A DNA stretch of 64,000 nucleotides from Alentia gelatinosa (Eukaryota > Annelida > Polychaeta > Phyllodocida > Polynoidae): assembly GCA_950022655.1 (NCBI GenBank), contig OX465589.1:28187970-28251969 (forward strand). The letters run 5' to 3'. Under the pieces are notes generated by a model. That model had not been told where the DNA came from. It was given only the letters and a program-made list of their open reading frames with translations, and did not search any database. Shown here piece by piece: positions 1 through 10,587 of this stretch. Made by a program: the position numbers and the translations under genes. Numbering within the stretch: position 1 is the stretch's first letter; every line of letters begins with the position of its first letter.

Positions 1-1083
1 TCTAGGACAGAGATCGCCTTCCTCGACACTCTAGTGAAAATAGACGAAAATACCAGGGAAATCTACACAGACCTTTACAAGAAGCCCACGGATGCCAACA
101 CTTACCTAACCTTCGACTCAGCACATCCGCCCGCAACGAAACGAAGTCTCCCATATTCACAACTGCTACGAATAAGAAGGATATGCAGTCGAGACACGGA
201 CTATGAGAAACACAGCCAAGAAAAACTCAATGATTTCAGAGTGAAAGGATACCCGGAGAAGATCCTAAAAGACTGCAAAAACAAAGTGGACAACCAAGAA
301 AGGAAAAACCTAATCGAGAAGAAAAAACCAGATCAAACGATCAAGAAAGATGACAAAAACGAACAAGTTCATCTCATCACCACCTACAGAGACAACGACA
401 AACGAATCAACGAGATAGTGGAAAAGAATTGGAAGATCCTGGCCAAATCCATAACCACCAAGGAGGTCTACCAGAAAACGGTGGTGAAAGGGTACAGGAG
501 ACCAAAAAATCTGAAAGATCATTTGGTCAGAGCGAGAACGAACTACAAACTAAACGAACACCCAAAAACAGGAATAGGTACAGAAACCAAGAAGAAAGAG
601 GAGGAAAAGAAACTGTGCGATAACAAGGAAATGGACAAACGAAACAGATGCAAGAAAAGAAATTGTCTGTACTCCAACCTACTAGACAACAGTGGAATGA
701 TAACATCCAAGACCACTGGGGACGTACACCGAACAAAAATTGGGGCAACCTGCAACAGCTCCAACCTAATCTATTGCCTAGAATGCAAGGTATGTCAAAC
801 CCAGTATGTGGGACAAACAAAAAGTAAGATCAAGGAACGAGTGAGAGAACACCTAAACTGCATCAAGAAAAACTACGGCAAAAATGATGTACCGGCTCAC
901 TACAACAAAGTGGACCATCATGGGAGAAGTGACGTCAAGGCATTCATCTTGGACCACATCTTCAGACATCCTAACAGCAATGAAGCAAGCAGACTAAGAA
1001 ACAAAATCGAGTTCAACTGGATCCACAGATTGAAAACTCAAGCCCCAGAAGGGCTAAACACCATGGACAATACATATGGATAA
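1..1083 (+). CDS. Penelope-like element: reverse transcriptase tail plus GIY-YIG endonuclease (5' end outside window)
   Basis: The reading frame is open from base 1, so the first methionine-like codon at 34 is not a real start and the protein continues upstream. The N-terminal part carries FLDT and LYKKPTDANTYL followed by HPPATKRSLPYSQLLRIRRIC, a block typical of the C-terminal RT/thumb of Penelope-like retroelements. A basic linker follows, then a cysteine cluster (about residues 200-255), then the endonuclease core: LIYCLEC and YVGQT near residues 243-262, an arginine in KERVREH near 267, and a glutamate in IEFNWIHR near 324, matching the GIY-YIG Tyr/Arg/Glu layout. The stop is at 1081-1083. 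In this family the RT and endonuclease together drive target-primed insertion. The upstream RT catalytic core lies outside the window, so activity cannot be judged. Confidence 0.88.
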   Translation, partial: SRTEIAFLDTLVKIDENTREIYTDLYKKPTDANTYLTFDSAHPPATKRSLPYSQLLRIRRICSRDTDYEKHSQEKLNDFRVKGYPEKILKDCKNKVDNQERKNLIEKKKPDQTIKKDDKNEQVHLITTYRDNDKRINEIVEKNWKILAKSITTKEVYQKTVVKGYRRPKNLKDHLVRARTNYKLNEHPKTGIGTETKKKEEEKKLCDNKEMDKRNRCKKRNCLYSNLLDNSGMITSKTTGDVHRTKIGATCNSSNLIYCLECKVCQTQYVGQTKSKIKERVREHLNCIKKNYGKNDVPAHYNKVDHHGRSDVKAFILDHIFRHPNSNEASRLRNKIEFNWIHRLKTQAPEGLNTMDNTYG

Positions 1084-2400
1084 CCACTCCGGGAGTAGAC
1101 AAAAAGATAGAATTTATCCGTCACATCTCTACACCAATGCCATGTCCAAAAAAAACGTCTCCCGCAAGGGAAGCACGAACGAAAAAGTTATCACAATCTA
1201 TTTCATAATGTAGAGAAGACGGAAGAACACGGCTGATTGAAAAGAGCGAAATCCAGGGTATATCGATCTTCCTCTAGGCAGCAGATTTAGAGGGAAGACC
1301 ACCAGCCATATACGAACATGGAAAAACCACACTATCGCACGACACCTGACGAGACCCGCCGAAGGTCGAAACCACATAACATTCCCATTCTAAACAGCGA
1401 GAGCCGAAGTCTCGAAATCCGACGTCAAAACATCCGATACCCCCAACAAGACACCCAGAAACAAACCCAAGAGTAAAACCACGAGACAACTACGCGACAT
1501 ATCGGGAGGTGTGGACACCGCCAGAGTGACCAACTTCCTCAATAAATATTTTTTAAAATAACGTCAAAATGGCCACCGCCAGAATGACCATTCGACCTAA
1601 AGTCTCTCCAACAAAAAGGAAAAGGAATAGCCAAACCAGCAACAAGTCACTATGTCGCTGTCAAGGTTCAAAAGACAAATTATACAGCAACAAGTGGGAC
1701 AGGCGTTCACCTCCCATATACAAACAGTGCACACACCGGAAGCCTTCTGGTTGACACGCATCATCCCACAACCAATCATACAACCCATGACCCATTAATC
1801 AACCCATACCCACCCAAACTCACCTTTTACCCTCCCAGTCCCTCCAACTAACAAAAAATCACTCACCAAACCACAGAAGATCAGTGTACTACACACCCAA
1901 GTCGAGAGACACTGCAAGAGATCGATGAAAACACGATTCCGACGTGAAAACGCACGAAAACACGACGCCAAACAAATAATAACCGCTCCCGCCGGCCTCG
2001 GAGGGGAGGGAGAAAGAACAGCCAGCGCGCGCCGCATTGCGGAGGGACGAAAAAAGAACAGCGACTTGCGCGAATCGGCACGGGGAGGGAGAAATACTCG
2101 CCCGCCGCACTACAGGGGTACAAAAAAGAACAGCCGACGTCTCAGCCAATGGGAATCCAGGAAACGGGGTCGATAGGAGAAAAGCCAAAACAAGGCGCCA
2201 AACCCGTATACTCTTTTCAATGTGGTCGTGGAAGCGGTAGGGGTAAGCCAACAGCCTAGTCTCACCCTCATACTTTTTCCAAGGTAATAACCGCATCTCT
2301 AGGGACTCTGGGCGGGCGACAGTGAGTGAATATTAGTATGAGCGACTTTCGCACTTGTTGAAGGTAGGGGGTTAGAGGTCCGCTTACAGGTTAGCGGTGG
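1084..2400. other. Penelope 3' flank and CpG-rich non-coding stretch
   Basis: No gene is supported here. Just downstream of the Penelope stop there is a block at about 1346-1375 (ACCCGCCGAAGGTCGAAACC) resembling conserved 3' segments of this element class. A partial echo follows about 55 bp later. From about 1980 to 2200 the DNA turns G+C and CpG rich. It carries three copies of an A-run plus GAACAGC motif, near 2010, 2050 and 2125, and a CCAAT-like box near 2145. It could be a promoter or 5' region of a further element copy; this is inference only. Confidence 0.4.
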
Positions 2401-2439
2401 GCGACACAGGGCGGGCTGGGGGCCTTGAAGGTGCGGTAT

Positions 2440-2475
2440 TCAAGGGGGTGGGGGCGGGGGGAGGGGGGGGGGGGG
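2440..2475. repeat. Poly-G tract (possible G-quadruplex)
   Basis: A run of G residues interrupted by single C, A or T bases lies at about 2448-2475, ending in a pure stretch of at least ten G. Such tracts can form G-quadruplexes and are prone to sequencing error. Similar homopolymer G or C runs occur at about 16537-16550 and 57486-57498. Confidence 0.8.
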
Positions 2476-2590
2476 TTACATTGAACAGGGGTGTACAAAG
2501 GAGGGTGTACAAAGGAGCAAATTTCACAAGGGAGGCATATCCATCTTCAACCTCTTTTATCTATTTATTTCTAATTTTTTGTACATTTAT

Positions 2591-2720
2591 ATTCATTTAT
2601 ATTCATTTATATTCATTTATATTCATTTATATTCATTTATATTCATTTATATTCATTTATATTCATTTATATTCATTTATATTCATTTATATTCATTTAT
2701 ATTCATTTATATTCATTTAT
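2591..2720. repeat. 13-unit perfect minisatellite, unit ATTCATTTAT
   Basis: Thirteen consecutive identical 10-bp units are visible, preceded by a partial unit. Because 10 is not a multiple of 3, all three frames stay open and create a spurious repetitive open frame (2397-2729) rich in Phe, Ile and Tyr. It should not be annotated as a protein. Confidence 0.97.
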
Positions 2721-2828
2721 ATTGTATAATTTATATTTATTTGCTTATTTATTAATGAACCTTTTAACCTAATAACCATCGTTTCCTTCATTTATGTAGG
2801 TATTCTCTATTGTATAACCACTGGCATA

Positions 2829-2930
2829 CTGAAAACCCCGCTTAAGGGGACACTCCGCTTAAGGGGACACTCCGCTTAAGGGGAAACTTGGCCCGGAACG
2901 GAGGGTGTCCCCTTAAGAGGGGTTTTACTG
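2829..2930. mobile_element. 102-bp MITE with Tigger/pogo-like ends, TA target duplication
   Basis: The right end read on the minus strand is CAGTAAAACCCCTCTTAAGG and the left end is CTGAAAACCCCGCTTAAGG. Each is flanked by TA, at 2827-2828 and 2931-2932. Between them lie three near-copies of a CCGCTTAAGGGG unit about 17 bp apart. The CAGT-AAACC-CTTAA type of end with a TA duplication is characteristic of Tc1/mariner-superfamily pogo/Tigger derivatives. There is no coding capacity. Confidence 0.72.
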
Positions 2931-2932
2931 TA

Positions 2933-3175
2933 GTTTCGTGACATGTCTAGATGGTGTCTCTGACACCATACGGACAGATCACAAGATTGCAGTCGCTCAC
3001 TTCTCGTAGGAATTAAGCAATGAGACTTTAACATGAGTAGGGAATACATATAATCTATAATCGTTCCAAATATGAAGAAGATTGGCCACTTCGATCTTCA
3101 GATATTTGCTAGTCTTTTTCTGCTGCTGATGTCTGTCTAGGCCTAATGTCACGAGACTACTGAAACAGGTCCCTG
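2933..3175. mobile_element. Short CAGGGACC-type DNA element, left end lost
   Basis: The right terminus reads ACTACTGAAACAGGTCCCTG, the inverse of the CAGGGACCTGTTTCAGTAG end seen at 5672. The internal sequence, including GACATGTCTAGATG and TAGGAATTAAGCAATG, matches the copy at 5672-5948. The expected left terminus is replaced by the end of the pogo-like MITE at 2930. No transposase is encoded. Confidence 0.75.
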
Positions 3176-4654
3176 GTGTCACGGAGGTGTCAGAGCCTAA
3201 TTCGATTAGTCTCCCTGACCATGGGAAAGTGTCCCTACTGAGAGGATACCGACCGAAAATATATTGACACAACTTCAAATCTTTACAATGTGACCACTGA
3301 CCGCATCCGCCTCACCGCTCACGTCGAGTACTCGGTCTCACTCTCCATCGGCACGCCAGACGTAAGGTTCCTCGTAACCTCCCACCCAACCTACAAACAA
3401 GAACTTTCCCCCTTTCTGCCTCTTTTCTCTCGGTACCAAGGGCTTTGATAATATTATAATCTCGATTGCCTCAGCAATTGCCTAAGGGCGTTTTATGTCA
3501 TCGAACTTGATTCAATAAAATCTCATATCCACAGCGCAGGTCCGTTTTAATCATTACACTTTCCATAATTTATTCCACTTGCCATCTTCAATCACTCACA
3601 ACCTACAGTAATTTTTTCTCACCCATCTACATCCGTTTTATAACTTTTTACACATACCCTATTTATCCTCTTTCATCAATAATTCATATGTATTTGATAT
3701 CAATGTCTTACCATATTATATATGGTATACATAAATATTGAATATTTATCATTCATCGTTACTTATTAAAGTGATAGATACATTATTTCATTTACCAAGC
3801 CTCTCTATTCATTCTACATAGGTGTTATCGTCATGGAGAGGGAGAGCCGAAGACTAAAAGATAGACGGCAGAGAGAGAGGCAGAACATGCATACATACAT
3901 ACATGTACATACATACAACAAGACAGACTGTCCAAAGTACAGTGTACATACATAGAGGGCCCAAATATCAGAATTCACTATAGCAGTAGCCTGGCAAGTT
4001 TATGGCGTGTGAATGTGTGTGATTCAACGTGACCCATTACATTCTTATTATAACGCTACATAAATGTGTCTATGCTACCCAGATTTGATCAAAATTGGCT
4101 GAGCTTTGAATTTCTGTTCGCATTCTTTGATTTACTCGTTATTCCCATTTTGTATCATCACTCTTAAAAACATTCTTTGATGATCCCTTCTGTAATGTTG
4201 CTGATAAATCGTTCCATAGAGTAATACTTGAATAAACGTAGGACTTCCAAAATCTTTAATATAAGGCTAGTGTCTATTTTTAAGTATTTCCTCTTGCCCT
4301 GCTTGCGACCCTATACATTTTAAGAATGATTAGAACCTCTAGATTGAAAGGAAATTGATGTTGAAAAATGTTCACACCATTTTCTTGCGATTTTCCCATT
4401 CATATATGATTATATACCAGACATAGAAAATAACCGGATTTAGAAATAGTGTATATCAGTAACTGTGTTGCAATTGTTATATTGACAAATTCAACAATAA
4501 CATTTGAGTCAGAAACTTAATTGACTTCAGGCTAGGTAATGCAGCCCAACAGTAATGCAAGTAAAGAGACCTGTCCTGATTGTTGTTGGAGAAGAGACCA
4601 ACGGTCATGTAAGGCTGACTGGTAGGACAGGTTTTTCTGGCTCTCTGCCAAGTG
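3176..4654. other. No gene seen; one (ATAC)n microsatellite
   Basis: AT-rich sequence with many stops in all frames. A short imperfect ATAC tetranucleotide repeat lies at about 3888-3918. Nothing else is recognised. Confidence 0.6.
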
Positions 4655-4657
4655 GAT

Positions 4658-5335
4658 CTGGGACCCGTTTCAATAGTCTGTAGGATGTCCGTTATTGGGT
4701 CTGGTGACACAATAGCGGCACTTCGCGTTTCAGTAGTTAAGGGACAACCTATTCTGCGACATAGGGTAACAGACAGGCGCAAATAGTGGCTTGTACCATT
4801 TCAAAAGAGACATGTCCAGTCACTATTGCTGCCACTGTTGTGTCTATAATGGCGAGAGGGTATACCCTCTCGCTTCTATTGTCACAAATGCGTAACTTTA
4901 CTTCCTGTAGGAATCAAGCTATGAAACTTTAACCCAAGTTAGGGACACATACAACCTATAAACATGCCAAATATGAAGGAGATCGGCTCATGCAACCCAA
5001 CGATATTAACATTTGAATTCTGTCATAGCAAATGCTGCTCTGGTGGCCACTGTAGAATTATTCAAGCGGTGTCGCTAATTTATGCAGTGACCTTCACCTT
5101 GATGGCACTTGTTCTTGGTAGGACATGAGTATGTGAGATGGGGTACCCCACATACTTTTTCGCTATGCTGTCCCAAACTAGGGACACATCCACAACAGTG
5201 ACAAGACACACCTCCCCTACAGTGACATGCCTTATGAAATGAGACTTAAATTTTGTCACTATTCCTGTCACTATTCCTGTCACTAGTCATGTCACTAAGT
5301 GGCTTACTGACGCATTCTACTGAAACGGGTCCCTG
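4658..5335. mobile_element. Long CAGGGACC-type DNA element, copy A (inverted)
   Basis: A 678-bp element with inverted ends: left CTGGGACCCGTTTCAATAG and right the inverse of CAGGGACCCGTTTCAGTAG. It is the reverse-oriented relative of the copies at 9809 and 10588. It carries a perfect 22-bp palindrome at 4852-4873 centred on TATA, also present in the other two copies. The three bases GAT occur on both sides (4655-4657 and 5336-5338), a possible 3-bp target duplication. No transposase coding was found, so this is a non-autonomous element of uncertain superfamily. Confidence 0.82.
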
Positions 5336-5394
5336 GATGCAACATAATCAAGTCTGTCCAGCCAGATGTGACATTCTAAATTGTTTGTTTGGTT

Positions 5395-6010
5395 TTATTA
5401 GAGCGAGCTTGCACACGCTAAATATATCATCTAGAGGTTAGAGTGGTCACATTGAACTTTCAGCATAATTCCAGAAAACTATCCCTTTACTATCTGCATG
5501 CTGTTCACTGTGATAGTGATAACAGAGCAGAGGGCCAGTGTCTCAGGGTCTTAGAGGCATGCCCAGCTGACCATGACCAATCTCTCAAGACAAAAATACC
5601 TCATTGACCCACTGGTGCGTGATGTGTTTGGATCCTAGATTGGCAGTTGCAGAAATGACAAATTGACCTGCCAGGGACCTGTTTCAGTAGTTTCGTGACA
5701 TGTCTAGATGCCATCTGTGACAGCATACAGACAGATCACAAAATTGCAATCAATGACACACGGAGTTTCACTCACTTCCCGTAGGAATTAAGCAATGCCA
5801 CTTTAACATGAGTAGTGGATACATATAACCTATAATCTTTCCAAATATGAAGAAGATTGGGCACTCTGATTTTCTGATATTTGCTAGACTTTTTCTGCTG
5901 GTGCTTGCACTGTTGGTGGCGCTGTTGATGTCTGTCTAGGCCTAATAGGTGCAAGTGGATTACAGAGAATTATCTATAGACTGGATGTAACCCAAACCTT
6001 TTAATTGTTA
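5395..6010 (+). repeat. Repeat R1, copy 1, interrupted by a DNA element
   Basis: The segments 5395-5671 and 5949-6010 match an uninterrupted copy at about 12085-12485 and a fragment at 7388-7550. Shared blocks include CATCTAGAG, AACAGAGCAGAG, CTTAGAGGC, GATGTGTTTGGATCC and AACCTTTTAATTG. The interruption is the short CAGGGACC element. No open frame is conserved between copies, so R1 looks non-coding. Its class is unknown. Confidence 0.75.
5672..5948. mobile_element. Short CAGGGACC-type DNA element nested in R1
   Basis: Starts with CAGGGACCTGTTTCAGTAG and continues with the same internal sequence as 2933-3175, but stops at TAGGCCTAAT without the matching right terminus. Flanking R1 sequence resumes at GGTGCAAGTGG, as seen uninterrupted near 12370. 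It is therefore a 3'-truncated insertion that post-dates R1. Confidence 0.8.
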
Positions 6011-6079
6011 TTCATTTATATAATCCTATATGATCCTAGTTTAACGTCTAATCTACCATTATAATTCCTTACAAGACTT

Positions 6080-6325
6080 TCTCAAGGTTCTTTTACACCA
6101 CGAGGGTGGTGATCGAATCTATATGATGACTTCAGGTAGAAATCTCACCCCTTCATATTTACTTAGGGGAGAGTGCTTTTACTTCCCACACCACATAGAC
6201 ATGGTATGAGAAGATAGGCCTTTGATCTAGCAAAAAATCTACCACTGCCGGGGGTGGGAATCGAACACACAAAGTCTTACAACTTTAGGATTACAGGTCA
6301 AGTGCCCTGAACTCCCCACCCACTG
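6080..6325 (-). mobile_element. tRNA-derived SINE (minus strand)
   Basis: Read on the minus strand, the segment near 6320-6240 gives a tRNA-like head: a B-box-like GTTCGATTCCC preceded by TTGACCTGTAATCC about 35 bases upstream. A body follows with a second GATTCGATCACC near 6120. The B box is clear but the A box is weak. Family and 3' end cannot be assigned. Alternatively it is a decayed tRNA pseudogene with unrelated flank. Confidence 0.5.
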
Positions 6326-7387
6326 AATGCAATGTGTGTAGGTCTGTCCCATTTGATTTGAAAAAGCAAATACCTAATTTAGTCATTTTTATCATCTAAT
6401 AATTTCCGTTTCTAGTAGCAGATTACAGTTTCGATAACTAAGTGCATATCATCTAATGGATGGATTGGCATACTAAATCCTTTGTCTTCCAAAAGACATT
6501 AATTAAACAAAAAGTTATAATTTTAGGAACCAAGGAGGTAATGGGGCAGGGCACATGGTAAGGCCGCATACTGGACACCTGACCATTTTATCAGGCCTCT
6601 ATAATTGACAGTTAGATAGTGAAGGGTCAGGTTTTTTTTTGCAGCAACCAGAAAGTCTGTCTGACGATTCTAACCTTTGGACGATGTATATGTGTGCGCG
6701 GTTTCCCTTGATCAAAAAGTCAGGTGCGTTAATGTACAGGTCCAGGTCTACCTCTAATCTAGACTGGCTCCAGTCCCTGCATCCTATGGCTACCCTCCTC
6801 GCTGGGATACTTTGATTCATGGGCCAGTCAGAGAAGGATACATACTTTAATGAACTTTATTCTGATTGTGATTAATCATTCAATGACTATTCATAATCAA
6901 AGACTTGAGGAAGTCTACCTCTAATCCTATACTCCTATGCATATCTCTTTCTGTATAACGGACACAAAAGGGTATTTGATTGATGTATGGACATTATAAA
7001 GATGCTTCTTTTTCTGCTTTATGCTTAATACAAATTTCTTTTAATAAACATGTATTCGTAAGCACCTCTTGCACTGCATATTCATAGAGGCTTAGCACCG
7101 ATGAGGGAAGTTACCTTTGCACTATGGGAGAGAAGATGCTATTCATTTGAGGTTGCTTGGAGCAAAGATTCAGTACCATTTGATTAAAACATGGCACCTG
7201 TTATACACAATATATGAAGTATTAAACAGAATCCCCATTTTCCACACCACTTCCCAATTGCCTAACTGCGAAACCAAGCTTGAAAGCAGACTTGACATAT
7301 AACCTATATGTATACCCTTACAAATACATTGACCTCAAAATGTTTATAAATGTCTCCACCGGACCGTGTCGCAAGTCTGAAATAGGA
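6326..7387. other. No gene seen
   Basis: AT-rich intergenic sequence without a supported coding, RNA or repeat feature. Confidence 0.5.
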
Positions 7388-7550
7388 CAGTTGCAGAAAT
7401 GGCAAGTTGGCTGAGTGTAAGTGTGTTACAGATAACTATCCATGTTCTATATCTAACTCAAACCTTTTAATTGTTTTTCACTCATAATTGCACGCTCATT
7501 CATCTGTGATGAACATACCCTTGGTTCCTAGTTATGCACCTGCATTATCT
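7388..7550 (+). repeat. Repeat R1, copy 2 (fragment)
   Basis: Matches the 3' half of R1 from AGTTGCAGAAATGGCAAGTTG through AACCTTTTAATTG to GATGAACATA and TCCTAGTTAT. It has no insertion at the site used by the element at 5672. Confidence 0.75.
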
Positions 7551-9189
7551 TTGGTGATATTTATTATCCTTAATATTTAAAGCTTTTATTGATGCCGGTG
7601 CATGTAGAATACAGGTAAATCTTTACATTACGCCGACTCCAGAGGCCACATAGGTAATATGTCACTTCGGTATTATTCTCACGGTCATAGCTCCCGGTGA
7701 AACAACGTCAAGCAACTAGAAGAACAAGACCGAACAAATATATTGATCTTCCCTTCTACCTACGCTCAAAGCAATGACAAGCCATGACCAAAGCCAAAAC
7801 CGTCTGCGAGAATATACGTGTAGTTTCTCAACCACTCAAGCACACGTCCAATTGCTGTGCGTACATGTAGAGAAATATCATCTCAACCTGTATAGGAAGA
7901 GGTCAATGACCTGAGTAGGACCTCAAAGCACGACACTGTCTTCCAAGTCCGTGCTCTAAGTTGGTCAGAGGGTGAGTATCAAATTGATGGTTTCAGTAAA
8001 GGCAGATAAATATCACTCACCTGAGAGTGTGAGAGACTGGGCTAACGGTACAGTCTGGTCGCATACAGATGATTGTGTGTATGTCTCACCTGTAATGTAT
8101 TGCGAAATACACTATGGGGAACACTCTCCCAACCAGAGGCTTACTTCCGCATGCAAGTTTACGCGTCGTGTTATGGAAAACCTGTCCGGAGAGCGTCGCG
8201 GTAGTCGATCGATTCGAGTCAGTGCGCGTAACGGCGTCCTGCCCGGTGGCAGCAGCACACAGATGTTAATACGCCAACACTCCCCGGAGCAGAGGTGTAT
8301 GCCTCTCAACAACGAATGTGTATGGAGAGACCCAAACGAGCCATAGTCGACTGGTTTCCAGAAATCCAACCGTTCTCGGTCTATAACTCCGTTTAAGTTC
8401 ACAGGATTTATTTATAAGCTAGCAGTCATAATCACATCACGACGAAGCGAATTTTATAGGTTGAAAAGAATGACCTCTTGATAATCACGACAACGAGTTG
8501 AGATATATATTCAAAAATATATGCCCGGTATTAATTGAAAATTGATATACATGTTATCATGAAATACAGGTATTTTGTTGTAAAGTAAAAATTATGGACA
8601 AAAGAACTAAAAACAAATATAATTCCATTTAAAATGCAAGAGCGTGGTACACCTGAATCGTTTAATGAAATACTAGGGGCAAATATTAATTCCATGTCTA
8701 CTATAATTTATAGTATACACATGAAGAAGGCTGCTGTAGGCCACTGAGATGACTTTTTTTATTCTGTTTCCTGTACTGAGTCTACAAAGGACCAATATAT
8801 GGAGTCCAATACCAAAGTTTAATCTCATGAGTCATTGTAATACTTAAAAGAACAGAGAACCAAGTAATGATTTTCAGCAATCAAAATCACAGGCGTTTAG
8901 GTAGGTAAATTATTCACCCCTGATCACTATATTCAGGGCCGGGTTCACTGGTTAGCGTTTAGGCATTTTGACGGCAGCCAACACCTTAAATAAGCCCCCT
9001 TTTCCAGATTGGCCCAGGGACTATAATGGAGATGTCGGCTGTTTGAATTCCTTTGAAACTTCTCAATAACGTATATACAAGCAATTTCGTGTCAGTTTAT
9101 AGGAAGCAGCAGGTTGTACTCTTCGAAGTGTGTTGTTTTCGTTCTCTATTATCGCTCAGCACTACAGAGGGCGCTGCGCTGTGCACCTT
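7551..9189. other. No recognised gene; CpG-richer patch at 8150-8350
   Basis: An open frame of 124 codons at 7972-8346 and an antisense one at 8112-8402 overlap a CpG-rich patch. Neither protein shows a recognisable domain, and there is no supporting splice or start context. The patch may be an old element interior or a regulatory region; nothing in the sequence decides this. Confidence 0.4.
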
Positions 9190-9806
9190 AGCCTGGAAGC
9201 CTGGCCTAGTTAGACTATTAGTCCGTTCACACATCGCGCCGCCTTCGGGTTACGGTACGTGAAGGTCTAACAGAGCATGACTCTGACTGGCCTGCGACCT
9301 TTAGTGGGGGGAATTTTGTGGTTGGCTGTTCTATTTATAGTATCAGTTTGACAAGGGGGAATACCGACAGGCGCTTAGTCTGCTTAAGGTCTGTAAGGGT
9401 CTGTAAGAGCACAGCTCTGATTTGCCAGTTCCTTAGGCACTGATTGAAAAAAGAATTTCTTGGTTGGCTGTTCTAATTTTAGTGCAAACCCAAGCCTGAG
9501 AATAGCACGATTCTGGCACTATTCTGGGAATCATTATAACTCTCCAAGCTGATTTATTTGGTGCATGCCCAGTAAAAGATACTCTAGGACCTTTGCTTGA
9601 AGAGTAGCATACTGGTTACTGGCAAATAAATCAGGGTAGCTTAGTACCAGCGAAGGTAGGAATTCCCACCTTAAAATGGCAGCGCAAAACAGTCTCAGTT
9701 TGAGCCTGTATGCCCTGGCCCTGGCGACAATGGACTGTACTAGAGTCTAGTTAGACTATAGGCCAGGTAACGGGTAGCCTGGAAGCCTGGCCTAGTTAGA
9801 CTATAG
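9190..9806. repeat. Duplicated 29-bp block and diverged ~90-bp duplication
   Basis: AGCCTGGAAGCCTGGCCTAG followed by TTAGACTAT occurs at 9190-9218 and again at 9776-9805; a partial third copy (TCTAGTTAGACTATAGGCC) is at 9746-9765. Between them, a block ending in TTGGTTGGCTGTTCTA occurs twice in diverged form (about 9265-9345 and 9392-9485). The right-hand 29-bp copy abuts the DNA element at 9809. No coding sequence was found. Confidence 0.7.
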
Positions 9807-9808
9807 GC

Positions 9809-10464
9809 CAGGGACCCGTTTCAATAGAATGCGTCACTAAGCCACTTAGTGACATGACTAATGACAGCAATAGTGATAGAAATAGTGACAAAATTTAAGT
9901 CTCCTTTCATAAGGCATGTCACTGTAGGGGAGGTGTGTCTTGTCACTGTTGTGGATGTGTCCCTAGTTTGGGACAAAACATGTGGGGTACCCCATCTCAC
10001 ATACTCATGTCCTACTGGGAACAAGTGCCATCAAGGTGATAGTCACCGCAGAAATTAGTGACTGGCTTCAGTAATCCTACACTGGCCATCAGAGCAACAT
10101 TTGCTATGACAAAATTCAAATGCGAATATCGTTGGATTGCATGGGCCAATCTCCATCATATTTGGCATGTTTATAAGTTGTATGTGTCCCTAACTGGGGT
10201 TAAAGTTTTGTATCTTAATTCCTACGGGAAGACAAGTTATGCATTTGTGACAATAGAAGCGAGAGGGTATACCCTCTCGCTATTTGGGACACAACAGTGA
10301 CACCAATAGTGACTGGACATCGTCTTACGAAATGGGACAAGCCACTATTTGTGCCTGTCTGTTACCCTATGTCGGAGAATCGTTTGTCCCTTAAGTACTG
10401 AAACGCGAAGTGCCGCTAATGTGTCACTAGACACAATAACGGACGTCCTACAGACTATTGAAAC
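9809..10464. mobile_element. Long CAGGGACC-type DNA element, copy B (right tip lost)
   Basis: Begins CAGGGACCCGTTTCAATAG and is co-linear with copy C over its full length. It includes a perfect 24-bp palindrome at 10258-10281 (arms AGCGAGAGGGTA). The copy ends at ...CTATTGAAAC and lacks the final GGGTCCCTG of the right terminus. The small open frames inside differ between copies, so they are not conserved proteins. Confidence 0.85.
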
Positions 10465-10587
10465 TAGTACAGCCTGTTATCGCCAGGGCCAGGACACACA
10501 GGCACAAACTCAGACTGTTATGCGTTGGCAGTGTTTGAGTGGCGTTTGTACCGCATTTCGGCGCCACCTCCTGGTCCCACCCGCCTC

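Noticed and set aside
1889..2296. 135-codon minus-strand open frame
   Set aside because: It lies in a CpG-rich low-complexity stretch where overlapping frames on both strands stay open; no recognisable domain or splice support.
2397..2729. 110-codon plus-strand open frame rich in Phe/Ile/Tyr
   Set aside because: It is produced by a G-rich tract and the 10-bp minisatellite; all three frames are open and there is no domain.
7972..8346. 124-codon open frame in a CpG-richer patch
   Set aside because: No domain, equal-sized antisense frame, no promoter or splice evidence. Kept only as an unassigned region.
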